A DNA stretch of 64,000 bases from Lonicera japonica (Eukaryota; Streptophyta; Magnoliopsida; Dipsacales; Caprifoliaceae): assembly GCA_021464415.1 (NCBI GenBank), contig CM038467.1:47987715-48051714 (forward strand). Reading direction: 5' to 3'. Positions 22,331 through 34,715 of the stretch are shown here, piece by piece; the first letter of the stretch is position 1, and every line of letters begins with the position of its first letter. A model generated the notes under the pieces. It searched no databases and was not told the origin of the DNA. It saw only the letters and a program-made list of their open reading frames with translations. The position numbers and the translations under genes are program-made.

Positions 22331-23330
22331 TTTCCAAGGCAATGACAGGAATTGTCGTAGTCCCCACTCTGTCTCATCTTGATCCCCACACAAATCACAA
22401 TGTGCAGTAAAGTGAAAAAGAATAATCGATCTTTAAAATGTAACAGACTCGAGGCCTGATGCATTTATTGATATCGAAAAATGACAAGATCAAACATACC
22501 AGTTGCAATATGCCTGCAAGGTTGGAAGTCCTCAACAAGGGGTACAGTGTTGCAAAAAGAGATGCTGCAACCATACTTAGTGGAGGTGTGCTTGAGGCCG
22601 TGGCTCCCTAAAGGAAGAGATGAGCCACTTAGTTCAACAAATACTCACACAAAAGAAAAGGTGGAGTAAGGCACAAATCTATCAATCTCTGATTATACTT
22701 ATATCCATGAATCAATATTGGGGGACGTCTTGAAGTTATAAATGATTCCAGAGAATAAATAAATCTTAATGGGTTAAGAGGGCATATGAGTTAATGGAAA
22801 GATTCTCTATATGCATCAATGATACATTGTTGCTCAAAGAATCAAAAAGCACGACGATGTCGAACCTCGCTCTGTTGTAAAATGGAAAAAAATGGAAAAA
22901 TTGACCTAAATGGAAATAAACAATCCAAACAGAATTAGATTCTTTGACAAAGAGACAGGTATTTGGTTCGGTAGTGCTAACTGCGCCAAGTGTAAAGCCT
23001 GTAGGACATAAACAATTATTTTCCATAAAGTATAAATAAGAAAAAAAGAAGTTCTGAAGTAAAAAGCTCACATTGTGGCGCAAGGTTTCTCACAGACGCT
23101 CTAGAATTGTCTAAACGTTATAAATATTCTGCTACTTGATTAGGAAGGGATATAAGAACGAAAAATTTTTCTCCTGCGTATTCATAAAGAAAATAAGTTT
23201 TGGATTCGTAATTGTAGCTGTATATATCGATGATATTAACATAATAGGTACTATTTATGAAATAAGCAAAATCGCGAGCTACTTGAAATCCAAATTTGAG
23301 ATAAAAAATCTTGGGAAAGCTTGAATTTTG
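22331..23330 (+). pseudogene. Copia-A reverse transcriptase, N-terminal part, with central deletion
   Basis: The linker region reads PDAFIDIEK near 22455 and RSNIPVA near 22484. Around 22960-23090 come the polymerase entry motifs (APSVKPVGHK, then a broken ARLVAQGFSQR-like stretch). The text then jumps to YLIRKGYKNEKF, CVFIKK and GFVIVAVYIDDINIIGT at about 23136-23250, so the middle of the polymerase is deleted. YIDD is the catalytic motif. The end KSKFEIKNLGK at about 23290-23320 is conserved. The minus-strand frame 23083-22766 is a shadow. Confidence 0.85.
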
Positions 23331-23687
23331 TCTAGATCTTAGTCTAGAATATCGAACTTGTAGAATACTAATCCACTAGTTTGCGTACGTCCAAAAGATA
23401 ATCAGGCGATTTAACCTAAACAAAATGCATTCTGTTAGCACTCCCATGGTCAGTCGAACTTCAAATCAAAAGAAAGATCCATTTCGTACAAAGTAAGATT
23501 ACAAAAATGTGTTGGGAGATGAAATTCCCTATCTAAATGCAATATGCGTATCATTGCACTTAACACAGTGTACTCGACCAAACATAACATTCTCATTGAA
23601 CTTGTTAGCTAGATTTAGCTTAAAGCTAACGCAGCGTCACTGGAACCGTATCAAAATATTTTTTAATATCTAAAAAAAGCCATTGAC
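23331..23687 (+). pseudogene. Copia-A reverse transcriptase/RNase H connection, decayed
   Basis: Shifting frames give STPMVSRTS near 23440 and KDPF near 23476. LGDEIPYLNAI follows near 23515-23545 and CTRPN near 23570. These are the connection text between Copia polymerase and RNase H (usually SxPMxxRSL...GPEVPYLSAIGAL...TRPDI). Frequent stops leave no open frame. Confidence 0.75.
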
Positions 23688-24173
23688 TTGGGTCTGTTTT
23701 TTCCCTACAGAGAGGCAAAAGAAATTGCAAATGACACGACAATTTCTAAAGCAAATGTTGATGTCGAAAAGGCCAGCCCCTATATTAAAACCCCAAATGA
23801 TATTTTGGTTGGTTTTGCTGGTGCATGGTACATCTCTGACCCACATAAAGGTCGTTCTCAAACTAATTATGTATTTACTATTGGGAATACGAAAATATCT
23901 TGGAGATCAACCAAGCAGACCCTTGTGGCTACCTCCTCGAACCATTCTGAGATAATCGCTCTATATGAGACGATTCGTGAGTGTACATGGTTAAGGGCTA
24001 TCATTACACATATTCGAAGGACTAGTGGTTTAAGTTTTACCATGGAAGATCTTACTTGCATTTATGAAGACAATGCAACTTGCATCGAACAAATGAAGTT
24101 ATGTTATATCAAGAGTGATAATATAAAACACATATTTCCAAAGTTTTTCATAATCAACAACAACAAGTTGTAA
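23688..24173 (+). pseudogene. Copia-A RNase H remnant (best preserved part)
   Basis: One open stretch of 161 codons. Motifs in order are FAGAWYISDPHKGRSQTNYVF (the first Asp of the usual YADSGYLSD motif is changed to Ala-Trp), TKISWRSTKQTLVATSS, SEIIALYETIRECTWLR with the catalytic Glu, and CIYEDNATCIEQM with the catalytic Asp. A KSDNIKHI tail follows. The domain closes the Copia polyprotein. Loss of the first acidic residue would on its own inactivate the enzyme. Confidence 0.9.
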
Positions 24174-24244
24174 AGAGAATACGGCAAACTGGTTCACCAA
24201 GTCTTTGCCCAAGGCCATATTTGAAAAGCATGTGAAAAATATAA

Positions 24245-24778
24245 GGGTGCTTAGACCTTCCTAATTCCCATGATCAAAGTAATGATCAATGGAAGGTGTG
24301 AAATATGATGGAACTTTCATACCTACATTGTACTCTTTTCCTTAGACCAAGGTTCATTTTTTCCACTGGATTTTGTTACTTGGCAAGGTTTTAACGAGGT
24401 AACAATGCATGCATAAGCTTTTTAAATTCTTTGATTAATGTAAATATAAGGGGAGGTGTAGACTTTAGGGGGAGTCTAACATCCACATGACGTTGCGTTA
24501 TACTCTTTTCCTTAAATCAAGGTTTATTTTTCCCACTTGGTTTTGTTACTTGGCAATGTTTTTAACGAGGTAATGATACGTGCAAACTCTATTGATCGAA
24601 GTAAGGATCAAATGGAAGTATAGACTCAATGGAGGAAGTCTAACATAATTATCATAATGTTGTACTCTTTTCCCTTCGATCAAGGTTATTTTTTCTACAA
24701 GGTTTTTGTTACTTGACAAGGTTTTAATGAGGCAACAAGATATGTACCATTCTATCTCCGACTCGATACAAGGGAGAG
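24245..24778 (+). repeat. Copia-A 3' untranslated repeats and polypurine tract
   Basis: Three tandem copies of a block reading TACTCTTTTCC...AAGGTT...CCACTGG...TTTTGTTACTTGGCAA...TTTAACGAGG, starting near 24330, 24500 and 24660. Such blocks are usual just upstream of the 3' LTR in plant Copia elements of this type. The polypurine tract CAAGGGAGAG ends at 24778, one base before the 3' LTR. Confidence 0.75.
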
Positions 24779-24959
24779 TGTTGAAGAAAATTACACGTAG
24801 TGTGCTATCATCTAGATAGAGTATGTATTAGGGTTGTTACTGTGCAAATTATGTATTATGGACCATATTGGGCTTCCTTATAAACCCTATTTACTATTAT
24901 ATTCACGCCCTATTTAAAGGGGATTATCTAATGAAAATGTGTTGAGTTGTTCCCACAAC
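24779..24959 (+). repeat. 3' LTR of Copia-A
   Basis: TGTTGAAGAAAATTACACG to CCCACAAC, aligned with 8784-8962. A TATA-like CCCTATTTAAAGG lies at about 24908. The next bases rejoin the macro-repeat (TACTTTTATTATTGG at 24962, matching 46694). Confidence 0.88.
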
Positions 24960-24961
24960 GG

Positions 24962-27320
24962 TACTTTTATTATTGGTAAAGTAAGAGGTTTGAAACTCAG
25001 GGTATTTATATTTCTTATAAAGAGTATTTTGGTAATTAAAATAAGACACCAAAAATTTTCGATTCGCTTTATTAATAATATAGATTCATGTTTCTGAGAA
25101 ATAAAAATATAGTCGAGAATGTATAATAAGGATGTTCTAATGCATAGGAAAGTTGATATAATGATGCACCTTCTTGTTATAATAGAAATGGAAGAAAAAA
25201 AAATGGAAAAATGTTACCCTTATTTTATAGAACGTAAAAATAAGTTGGAAAAGTACACTCTACAATTAATTATATTTAAATATTAGCACTTTGCTTCTCT
25301 TAAGTGAAGACATGGGGAGCTTCTTCCACAATATGAATTATTGATCAAAATATGCACCTTTAATAATTAAATATTTGTTATAAAACACATTTTTTTCATT
25401 GAATGCACTAAATTTTAAAAAATAATTTTCTCATAATTTATTGTAAATTTATCACAAGTATGGTCAATATCATGTGATACTACACACTCGCATAATATCA
25501 TGTGATACTACATACAATTAGAAGTGGTTCAACGTTAAATAGGTTTTCCATTCTTGCCTTAGCATGAGTTTCTACTTTCCATTTATACTCTTTTTGCATC
25601 GTATGTCTGCTCACTTAAAATTTATAAAAATTACGTTTATAAAAGGATTTGAATTACTATATATAGTCATAAATGATGGGAAAATTCCTTGCGTAAAATT
25701 GTTACTCCACAATTATATGTGAAGATCGTATCTGCCATATTTCATAAAAAGAAAATAAAAAAATTAAACAATTTATTCCCTGAGGTCGTGCAAATATGGT
25801 TAATTTCCTTTTACTTTGGTTAGATTATACAAATTAAATGTAGATGTATATAGTTTATTTCACTAAACCTATACTAAAATCATATTATTAAATTATATTA
25901 TTCAGTAAAATTTGGTGCAAATGATAAATTACAATGACAATTACCTTCACTGATTTTTTACCAAAAAGTCATCTATTTATTGCTTTTGAAAAGTTGCCCT
26001 TGAATTTAAGACCATAATCATTTTGTTCCATAGAATTTAACAGAAGGATGTGAATGGTTTTGACGACAACATTTTAATTTTTTAATTTGAAATTGATGGT
26101 CGTTGATTTTATGAAAGTAGACGAAAGGAAAATGTAGGCATTAGTACAAATTTACAATTCATAGACAAGGCCATCCAATTTTTTTTATTTGTTTTATCTA
26201 ATATTTGTATCTAAGAACAATAATTTTTCATCTTTATAGAATATTATTATATATTATAAACAATGAATTTGAAGCCTAATCATCTAATAAAACTGACCAA
26301 CTCAATTATTATTATTATTACATATCTAAAATCACATAATATTACTTATTTTCTTAAATTCTGATCACACAAAAAAATACTAAATATTTAAAAGAAAGAA
26401 TATCAAGCAAAAATATAAATATAAATATAAATTTGCTATTGAATAGCTGATTAATTCACTCGTATTTTAAAATCATTCTCGATAATTATTCCCAGCTTTT
26501 CGTAAATATAAATACCAGTTTTCTACAACACCAGCTACACGTACTACGAACTAGGAGTTGTAGGGATTAGGCTTACAGGAACACAACTTTTATTCGAATT
26601 TGTCCTAATTACCAATATAAAGAACAACATACTAAATTTTATTTTGATTTTATTTTAAGAGTTGTAGAATACTAAGGTTATTTTAACGATTTGTTTCTGA
26701 AAATAAATCTTATAACAATATTAAAATATTAAAGTTATTTTAAAAGCAAAGTTAAGTCCACTAAATTTAATATTTAATTTGCTCTAATATCTTATGAATG
26801 TTCAATAATAAATTACTATAAAAATACGATTAAAAGAAGAAGAGGAGAAGAGAATAAAATTCTAATTAAGTTGGAATTGATTAATTTAATAGAAAGCATA
26901 TTAACCTATTTATATTGTCAATATTCATTCAAATAGTGTGCCCTACATATATAGACCCCACTTGAAATGCATAAGATACCTATTCAATAATATATTTTTT
27001 AGAATCGAACTTAGATATATGAAAATAACTAATGAAATTTAACCTTGAAGTTAACTGTATTAGTTTAAGTGGTTCTCCACAATTATATACTGAAAATCAT
27101 ATTTATTAGACTATGTTAAAAAAAAAATTCAACAATTTATCCTTTGTAAATTAGGCGAGCTCCTTCAACGAGTTTAAAGAAGGACCTATCGATTTTGTTA
27201 CTTACATGATCCAAAAGGTCATAGCAAAAAGTATAAATTTTTAAAAGAAAATAAATCAAGGAAATGTTTTGTTGTTCCTCTTAAGTAATCTGAATAATAG
27301 AATAAAACTCGGTTTTGAAC
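24962..27320 (+). repeat. Macro-repeat copy A, third part (non-coding)
   Basis: Matches copy B from 46694 onward: TACTTTTATTATTGG, the 'GAAGACATGG' zone at 25299 with 47040, and 25660 with about 49260. From about 25860 it also matches 50030 and 57905 (the ATATTATTCAGTAAAA and AAGACCATAATCATT landmarks). At 27230-27320 it matches the first 120 bases of the window and 33235-33370. I see no gene. Confidence 0.7.
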
Positions 27321-27670
27321 ATTTTTTTTCCTATGAAAAGAAAAACCAAACGAACGGAACAAACACAACTAAATAGCAGACGACAAATGACCATCAAGAG
27401 GGGGAGGTGAATTACAAAGCCAATTTCCAGAAAAAATGGCAGCTATGCGCTAACAAAGCTATGCAATGAGCTATATATAATCTCTCTTTCGTCTCACAAA
27501 ACAAAAGAAAATGTTGCTGCGGCGCGCCAAGAAGCGAATACTGCAAATTTTCACATTGGAGAGCCCTTTGGCGAACGCAAAAAGGCAGGCATCCTTGATC
27601 GCTAGCGCTTCTCACATTAGAGCAGAGTTGGGCAATTTTCAGCGAATACTAAAAAGGTTCGGATTAACAT
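27321..27670. other. Less AT-rich island of unknown origin
   Basis: About 300 bp with clearly more G and C than its surroundings (for example TTGCTGCGGCGCGCCAAGAA near 27514). It sits at a point where the macro-repeat alignments break. A minus-strand frame of 67 codons (27615-27412) resembles no protein I know. It may be a captured fragment or part of another transposon. Confidence 0.35.
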
Positions 27671-29598
27671 AAGTAGGCTGTTTGGTGCGTTAGGTTTTAA
27701 AGAGTTGGGCAATTTTATTTTTATCCGCGGTTTTTTATAGTTAATTCATGTTGTTAAGTTAATTTGTATTACTTATTAAATTAATCCGCGAGCGTGGATG
27801 GACTTACAAAAAAATTATTGATTTAATCTTTATAAATATTATTTTATTATTATTTTAATATTAAAATATCCACTAAATTAATAAGTACACACTTTAATTA
27901 AATAAATGCAAATATTACATTTTAAAAAATTAAAGCAAAACTAGAGTTAGTGAAGGTGAAATGTCATATCATCTTCTAGCTTTCCATTTCCGCTCAACAA
28001 TTTCAAGCACGGACATTTTTCTACGAGACTTCATCTTCTAGTTATGTTGAAGTTTGTAATGTTGTCACCAAAATTAAGTATTTCTACCACTCACTTTTCT
28101 TATTATAGAGATCTAACCAAGACAACATATAAGTTTTAGTTCTGACAAAAGATATTAAGTTAGGTTTTGTTAGGATTTGTAATGTTGTTACAAAAATTAC
28201 GTTTTTCTACCAGGCAATTTTTGTGTTATAGAAATCTTATGAAGATAACATATTATTTTCAAATCCAACGTTAGATATTATGTTAGGTGTTGTTGAAGTT
28301 TTAATGTTGTATCCGAAATTAAGTTTTTCTATACCAGACTTCAAATAAGAACATAATTTCAAAAATAAATTCATAAAGAAAACAAAATTACATGAAACAT
28401 AACATTGAACATTTGGTCATTGCTATATTAGAGGACTGCGGTGGAAATAAACCGTCCTCAACACTAATTCATGGTCATAGCTTTTTTCTCAGCTTCCAAT
28501 GCCACGCTAATCCATTATATTGTGCAAATCTTTTTCGTATTGCAAAACATTGTTCGATTCTCTAGTTGGCAAAAAAATCTTCATTGTACGTTGTACTCTT
28601 AAACTGATATGATTTTAGGGTTTATATTTTCATCAATCAAACTAACTTAATCTAGTGTTTTTCGTAAAAAAAATTAAAAAACCTTAAAAGAAAATATGAA
28701 ATAAATTAATATGGAAGTAAATTTTGATTAGAAATCTAAATTAAAACTCAAAAATACAATTATAAATTAATTTTAATGACTGAATATACTTCTCAATTTA
28801 TAAAATGATAATATTATAAAAGTTTGTACAAAAATTCAGAGTGAATTAAATACAAGAAATCATGTCACCTAAAGAGTTTGGTGCGCTAGCGTTTAAACAG
28901 TGGGTTTTTTTATTGTATATAGCTAGGTAAATAATTTTGTTGAATTAGACTGGAGATAAAGTTACTTGAATAGCGCTAACTTCTTAAATAACAATTTTTA
29001 TCCATATAAACCACGGAATAATATTTCTTTCTCTTTATTTTCCTAAAATTAACCCCTAAAACAGTACTAAAATAATAACTATTTTACAGTAAAGTTACCA
29101 GATTAAATACTTAGTTTCCTCTAATATCTCATTATTGAATAACAAATTAATATAAACATATGTGATTTAAAAACACATGAAAAAAGCAAAACAATTCCTA
29201 ACCATGTAAAAAAAATTACAAAACTCTAAAATAGGTAAATGGAATTGATTAAGTTAAATTGAAAGCAACCAAATCTACACTCAAATAGTGTGCTCTATAT
29301 AGAGAAACCATTTGAAATGCATAACAGGCTTATTCAATAAAACACTAAATGTATGTATAGCTTTACAAATTTATTTAATTAATGCTACATCAATTTTTAC
29401 AAAACACTTGTACAAAAATAGTGAAAAGTCTAAAATTTTTCCAAAAAAATATACTCATCTATGAGAAAAGTGTTAAACTTATTCTATATATTTTTTATAC
29501 AAAAAGATATAACATCACTCCAATGTGGAACCACAAGATATTTAATATGTTGCCTACCTTTTTCTATTTGATTGTTGCCACAACTATTTGTATAAAGA
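27671..29598 (+). repeat. Macro-repeat copy A, fourth part (non-coding)
   Basis: Aligns with copy C at 60305-61740: TTGGTGCGTTAGG at 27684 with 60316, and the ACATTGAACATT zone at 28400 with 61032. The AAACAGTGG zone at 28890 corresponds to 61520. It includes three diverged tandem copies of a block of about 130 bp at 28020-28330, conserved at 60660-60970. No gene is seen. Confidence 0.65.
28020..28330 (+). repeat. Three-copy tandem repeat of about 130 bp
   Basis: Each copy contains the order 'GTTGAAGTTTGTAATGTTGT', AAATTA.GT(T)TTTCTACC, then AACATAT. Copies start near 28045, 28160 and 28290. The same triple structure is present near 60670, 60790 and 60910, so it predates the large duplication. 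Confidence 0.6.
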
Positions 29599-29719
29599 GT
29601 AAATTGCACTTTAACCTCCTAACCTATGACCCTAGTAGCACTTTGCTATACTAACTATTAGTTTCACCAATTTTTACCATGAACTATTAAATTTGTTGCA
29701 CTTTGCCTTAAATTACTAA

Positions 29720-29750
<31 letters not shown>

Positions 29751-30618
29751 GTTGACGGAAATTGATTTTTTGTGGGGTAAAATTGGTTCTCATCTGAAAT
29801 TTGGATTGAAAACCAGAGATTTTGGCTCAATTGTGTAATAATAAAAAATGGTTTAGAGAATACAGTAGGATAATATTGGTGATGGCAGAAAACTTTGGTG
29901 GGTTCGTGGACTCGAATTGAAAAGAAATGTATAGTGAGGAAGGGAAAAATTCTCTCTAAACTCTTTCTTGGTTTGCTAATGGAGACGGTCTTCATTACTT
30001 TAATCCTTGGGTTTTATGGACTCGAATTCGTCTCATTTTTCTCATTATGTTGGTACTAGTTTCACCACCTCTAATGGTGGTTTTCCACTCCTTCATGCTG
30101 CACTGCCACCCATTTCTCTCATCATCTCCACCGCCGATCAGCCATCCATCGCAACTGTCATTCATCACTGTCATTATCGCGCAGTACCCCTTCCCCTACG
30201 AATCCCCTCGTTCCCTTTTGAGGGTGCGTCGTTGTTTATAACTATGTACACACAACCATTGCATAGTGCAAACCCTAACCCCAATCCCAGTCATTCTGCC
30301 TCCCCCGTTGCAACTACTCCTCAACCATGAAGGCCGCTATCTTTTGCTTGAAAACATTTGTATTTATTTAAGCAACAAAAGCAAACATTTGTACTATGTT
30401 TTTCCTGATGTTGGGTGGTCTGTTTTTTTGGTTGAAAAATGTTGTATACTGATTTTACCCCTAAAAAAATCAATTTCTGTCAATTTTTCTAACCCTGTTA
30501 GTGATTTGAGGCATAGTGCAACAATTTCAATAGTTTATAGTAAAAATTGCTAAAACTCATACTTCATATGAAAAAGTGTCATTAGATCCACAGTTCGAAG
30601 GTGTAAAGTGCAATTTAC
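29599..30618. mobile_element. TIR-bearing element with less AT-rich cargo
   Basis: Perfect 15-bp terminal inverted repeats: GTAAATTGCACTTTA at 29599-29613 and its complement ending at 30618. Outside them no convincing target duplication is seen. Inside is a 24-A run (29728-29750) and a relatively C-rich segment at 30020-30330 containing frames of 107 and 64 codons that I cannot assign. TIR length and style would fit a MULE or related non-autonomous element. The C-rich centre could be captured host sequence. Confidence 0.5.
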
Positions 30619-33234
30619 CGTAATTATAATATTGAAACTTCAATTGAAAATTTTATTGTGTGAACATTTACATAATCAATTGAAACTAATGTGTGAACTA
30701 TACCGATTCTTGCGACGAGATTCTCTTCCCAATGATATACGCGATTCTCTCTCGAACAATATACAGTGTTATTTGTGCAAATATACAAGTTTCATTTTGA
30801 GTAAAGTTAAAGGTGAATTGAGGGTATGATTGAAAAAAAAAAGTTGTAAATTGTTGTCTTATCACACTAATAAGTTTCCAAGTTGGACTTAGCTTGGGTT
30901 TTTAGACATAATAGAGATTAATCTCGGCAGAGCCCTTTGATTTAGAGAGGACCGGTCCTTTTATTTAGTTGGATTATCCAATATTTAGATGTATAATTTT
31001 ATTTTATACTTAAATCATACTATTTGGGGAATTTGATGCAAATGATCTATTAATTACGATGAAAAAAATATGTTAACTAATTTTATGAAAAATAAAATAA
31101 AATTATCCATTTACTACTTTTAAAAAGTTGCTTTTAAATAAAAATCGTTGTAAGCGCTCACTTAGTATTATAATGTGACCTACCTTAAATTGGGATAAGC
31201 TCGTCTCATGTAAACTTTAAATAATCCTTCAGGATGTGAATGATTGGCCAACATGATTTTCATTAAGTTTTGTATTTGTTTATTCTTCGTTGATTAGAAG
31301 TGAAATTGAAGGTCGATGATTCTATAATTTTTATTTTATTTTTCCTTCTATAAAAGTTGCAGAAAGGGAGATGTATTTTCTTAGTATCCATTTTGAATTC
31401 GTAAATAACTCGAAATGATTTTTCTCTAATAGTTGTATCTAACAAATATAATTTTTCAATTTTATTAAAATTTATATAAAGTTTTATATTATATTAATAA
31501 ATAACCAATGGGGTTTAAGTGGGTAATAAAACTCTGAAGTTAATTATTTTTTAATTTTATTTGAATTACTTATAACAAATGGATGATTTAGCATGGTTCT
31601 TAAATCACAAGATATTAATTATTTTCTAAACTTTGTGCATCTAAAGGATAATAGTAAAAATACTATATTTTTAATAGAATAATAATAAAAAATATTGAAT
31701 TTCGATTTGAATATTAAAACTGTGCAGGATTCAAGTTTAATTAATGTCAACGTTAAAATCACTCTTGATTGATTTTTTCTTTAAATTTTTAGTAATTTCC
31801 ACAAAATATAAAATATATTTCGGAGAGCCCAAAATATGCTTAAAAGCATCACCAAACCATGACATTCCCAAATAAGATCTATATGAAATGACTACGAATT
31901 AAAATAGGGAATACTAATAGTATTCGAATTTCCTCAAATATAAAAAAGGATGGATATACTAAAACTTGTTTTCTTTCCATTTCTACAAATGATTCAAATA
32001 ACAATATTATAACACTACGACTCTTTCAATGGTTTTATTTTTACAAATATATCTTAGAAAAACATTAAAACATCAAAATTATTTTAAAAGAAAAATCAAT
32101 TTGATCAAATTTAGTATTTAGTTTCTTCTAATATCTCATTAATATTTAATAATAAATCACTAGAACGATGCAATTTAACAAGAAAAAAAAAAGAAAGAAG
32201 AGAAGACCGTAAAATACTCATTATTTAAAAAGTATAATTAATCTGGAATTGATAAGTTATTAGAAAGCAACCTAACCTACTTATATCGTCAATATTCACT
32301 CAAATAGTGTGCTCAACAATGACCCCATTTGAAATGCATAAGATGACTATCCAATATTTTTTTTTTTTATAATTAATTTTAGATATAGGAAAATAAATCA
32401 TAAAATTTATCATTAAAGTTAAATTTGTCTTACTTAAAGAGTTACTCCACAATCATATCCTGAAAATCATATATATCATATTTCATATAAAAAAAAAATC
32501 AACAATTTTTACCAATGTAATTAATGGGAGCTCCTTCAATTAGCTTAAAGAAGAACCTATCAATTTAGTTACTTTGATGATCCAAATGAAGATGTATATA
32601 ATTTTTTCACTAAACCCATTGTAAATTATATTTTTCGGAAAAAATTGGGTCAAATAATTTATTAATTTAAATGAAAATCGTACTGCTCACTAAATTTTAT
32701 CAAAAAAAATTACCATTTTTCAGAACATGTCCTTTGAATGAAGGACCATCTCTTTTCGGTGCCAGCAGGGGCGAAGGGTAAGAGCCAGGGGCCCCGTTGA
32801 TTTTAGAAAGTTGAAGAAAGGGAAATTTATCTAATTATTAAACAAATGAATTTACTGGGAAATAAAAAAAAATACTTACGTTATATTTCTGAATACTTGC
32901 GTCTTTTTTTTATTATTCGATTTTAAGCTCATATGCATTTAATTAAGGTACAAATATTATTCTCACATGTAGTTTTAATTTTTGAAGTTGTTTCATATAT
33001 ATATTTTTTTTATTGCAGTATCATATTTTCTATTTTTCAATTTTATCATTTTTTATACTTTTATTTTGCAAAAAATTTGGGTAATAACTAAATCTTTCAA
33101 ACATAATACGAGTTATTGATTTTTTTAACATTTTTTATATTGCATATCTACGGTAATCTAACAATGGTTTATCTTGGGTCTCAAAACAAAATAGTTAAAC
33201 CACATAACATTAATTATTTTCTAAAATTTGTGTA
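30619..33234 (+). repeat. Macro-repeat-related sequence leading into copy B (non-coding)
   Basis: The 31000-31140 stretch resembles 25870-26000, and 31960-32440 resembles 26580-27110. The landmark 'CCCCATTTGAAATGCATAAG' at 32320 also occurs near 26955, 29300 and 59010. At 32440-32760 the unit with 'AGCTCCTTCAA' appears again, followed by a short G-rich patch (32760-32800). No coding signal is seen; the 93-codon frame at 33116-33397 lies in repeat sequence. Confidence 0.6.
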
Positions 33235-34680
33235 TTTAAATGGTCATAGAAAAAAAAATACAAAAGTTAAAATAAAAATAAATGAAAAAATTATAAATCA
33301 AGGAAACGTTTTGTTGTTCCCCTTCAGTTATCTGAAAAATAGACCCAATCTCGGGTTGAACATTTTTTTCCTAAACAAAATAATTAATATTTTTTAGCTC
33401 ATGGGCCCCATTCCTAATTTGTAATATTTTCAATTTCCTTTCATTTTTTTTTCACATAAGTAAAAAAAATAAAACAATGAAAATTAATTATTTTTGTTTT
33501 TTAAAATTGACGGACAAGAATATTTATTTTCAATTATTACAAGTAAAAATTTGATGTTACAAATAAAATATGTACACTTTAAATTAATTACAAAATAATA
33601 AAATAACTTATTTTCATTTAAAATAAAATTCAATATAAATGAAAAAATATATAAATATGTATAGATTTTATATCTGAGAAACACATGTAGGATTAAATTA
33701 GTTTTTATTTTTTTTAAATAAATAATTTGATGGATGATCATAAGTGGGTGTTTAGTGGGCTAAATTTTAAAGTGTTTGGTGGGCTAAATTTTAAAGTATT
33801 TGGTGGGTTAGAGTTTAAAGTGTTTGGTGCGCTAGAGTTAGTCAAATATTTTAGTTAGACTGAACTGGATTTATAATTTACTTTAATATCTCTATTTTTA
33901 TTATTGAATAAGAGATTTGATCGATATAAATAATTTTTGAATAAAATTTATTTCTCTTTTATTTTTTGAAAATTAATCCAATAACAAAACAATAAAATAT
34001 TTTAAACTGTGGATAAGTTTATCAAATTAAATATTTAGTTAATCCATAATAAATTAATAGATTAATACTACATAATGGAATTCCTAACCATGCAAAATTA
34101 TGGATTCTTATCAAAGTTATAAATTTAAAATCCATTCATCAAGAACTATAATTCAAGATCCATTATGATTATTAAATTATTTATATAAATTCAAGAAAAA
34201 AAATTAACAAGAAATTGCGTAAAGCTTTTCCAAATTTTACACAAGTTTTGTGTAAAAATGGGTTGACATATAGAATTTACACTTCAATTTTTACCTAACT
34301 ATTGGATATGCTCTAAACTCATATGTGAGTCCCAAGTTACGAAAGAGTTTAGTTAATTAGAGTTTCGAATTTAATATTTATGTCTACGTAGAATTGTCGG
34401 TAATATTATGGAAAGCTATAACATAGGCCAAATCATAAAATATGGACTAAATTAAGTGCATTCTGGCCCAATAATAGAAATAAGACAAATAACTATGTCG
34501 TTTAGCAATGATGCAATCTGGCCCACAAACAGAAAACCTTGATGGGCCTTTATCTTTCTCATTTTGAAACTCTTGTTCTATTATTGGTTCATTTTTGACT
34601 TTTATACAAAAACTCTAAATGGTATTTGGTCTACATCGCCACTGACAGATCCATAATATTAAATTTGTGTTTTGGAGGAA

Positions 34681-34684
34681 GGGG

Positions 34685-34715
<31 letters not shown>
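34681..34715. repeat. G homopolymer (6 G, A, 28 G)
   Basis: The matching position in copy A (about 1683-1696) has only a short G-rich string. Such a run can form G-quadruplexes and is also a known place for assembly error. Confidence 0.85.

Larger units (their letters stand above)
8766..24961 (+). mobile_element. Copia-A: Ty1/Copia retrotransposon relic with nested insertions (16.2 kb)
   Basis: Two direct LTRs of about 180 bp (8784-8963 and 24779-24959) bracket Copia gag, pre-integrase, integrase, reverse transcriptase and RNase H relics in the Copia order. Copy B has an uninterrupted sequence at 46688-46700 (AAATGTG then TACTTTT), which is the empty site. Internal insertions are a UDP-glycosyltransferase fragment, a solo LTR (10983-12772) and a Gypsy element (14613-21641). 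Without these the element would be about 7 kb or less. All coding parts have stops, frameshifts and deletions. No clean 5-bp target duplication is seen, and an 18-bp polypurine-like sequence precedes the 5' LTR. Confidence 0.85.

Noticed and set aside
30007..30553. Frames of 107, 95 and 64 codons as genes
   Set aside because: They overlap in different frames, are low-complexity (Pro/Ser/His-rich) and lie inside a TIR element. No family is recognised.
32760..32800. G-rich patch as a gene start or CpG island
   Set aside because: Only about 40 bp, with no open frame; similar short patches recur in other macro-repeat copies.
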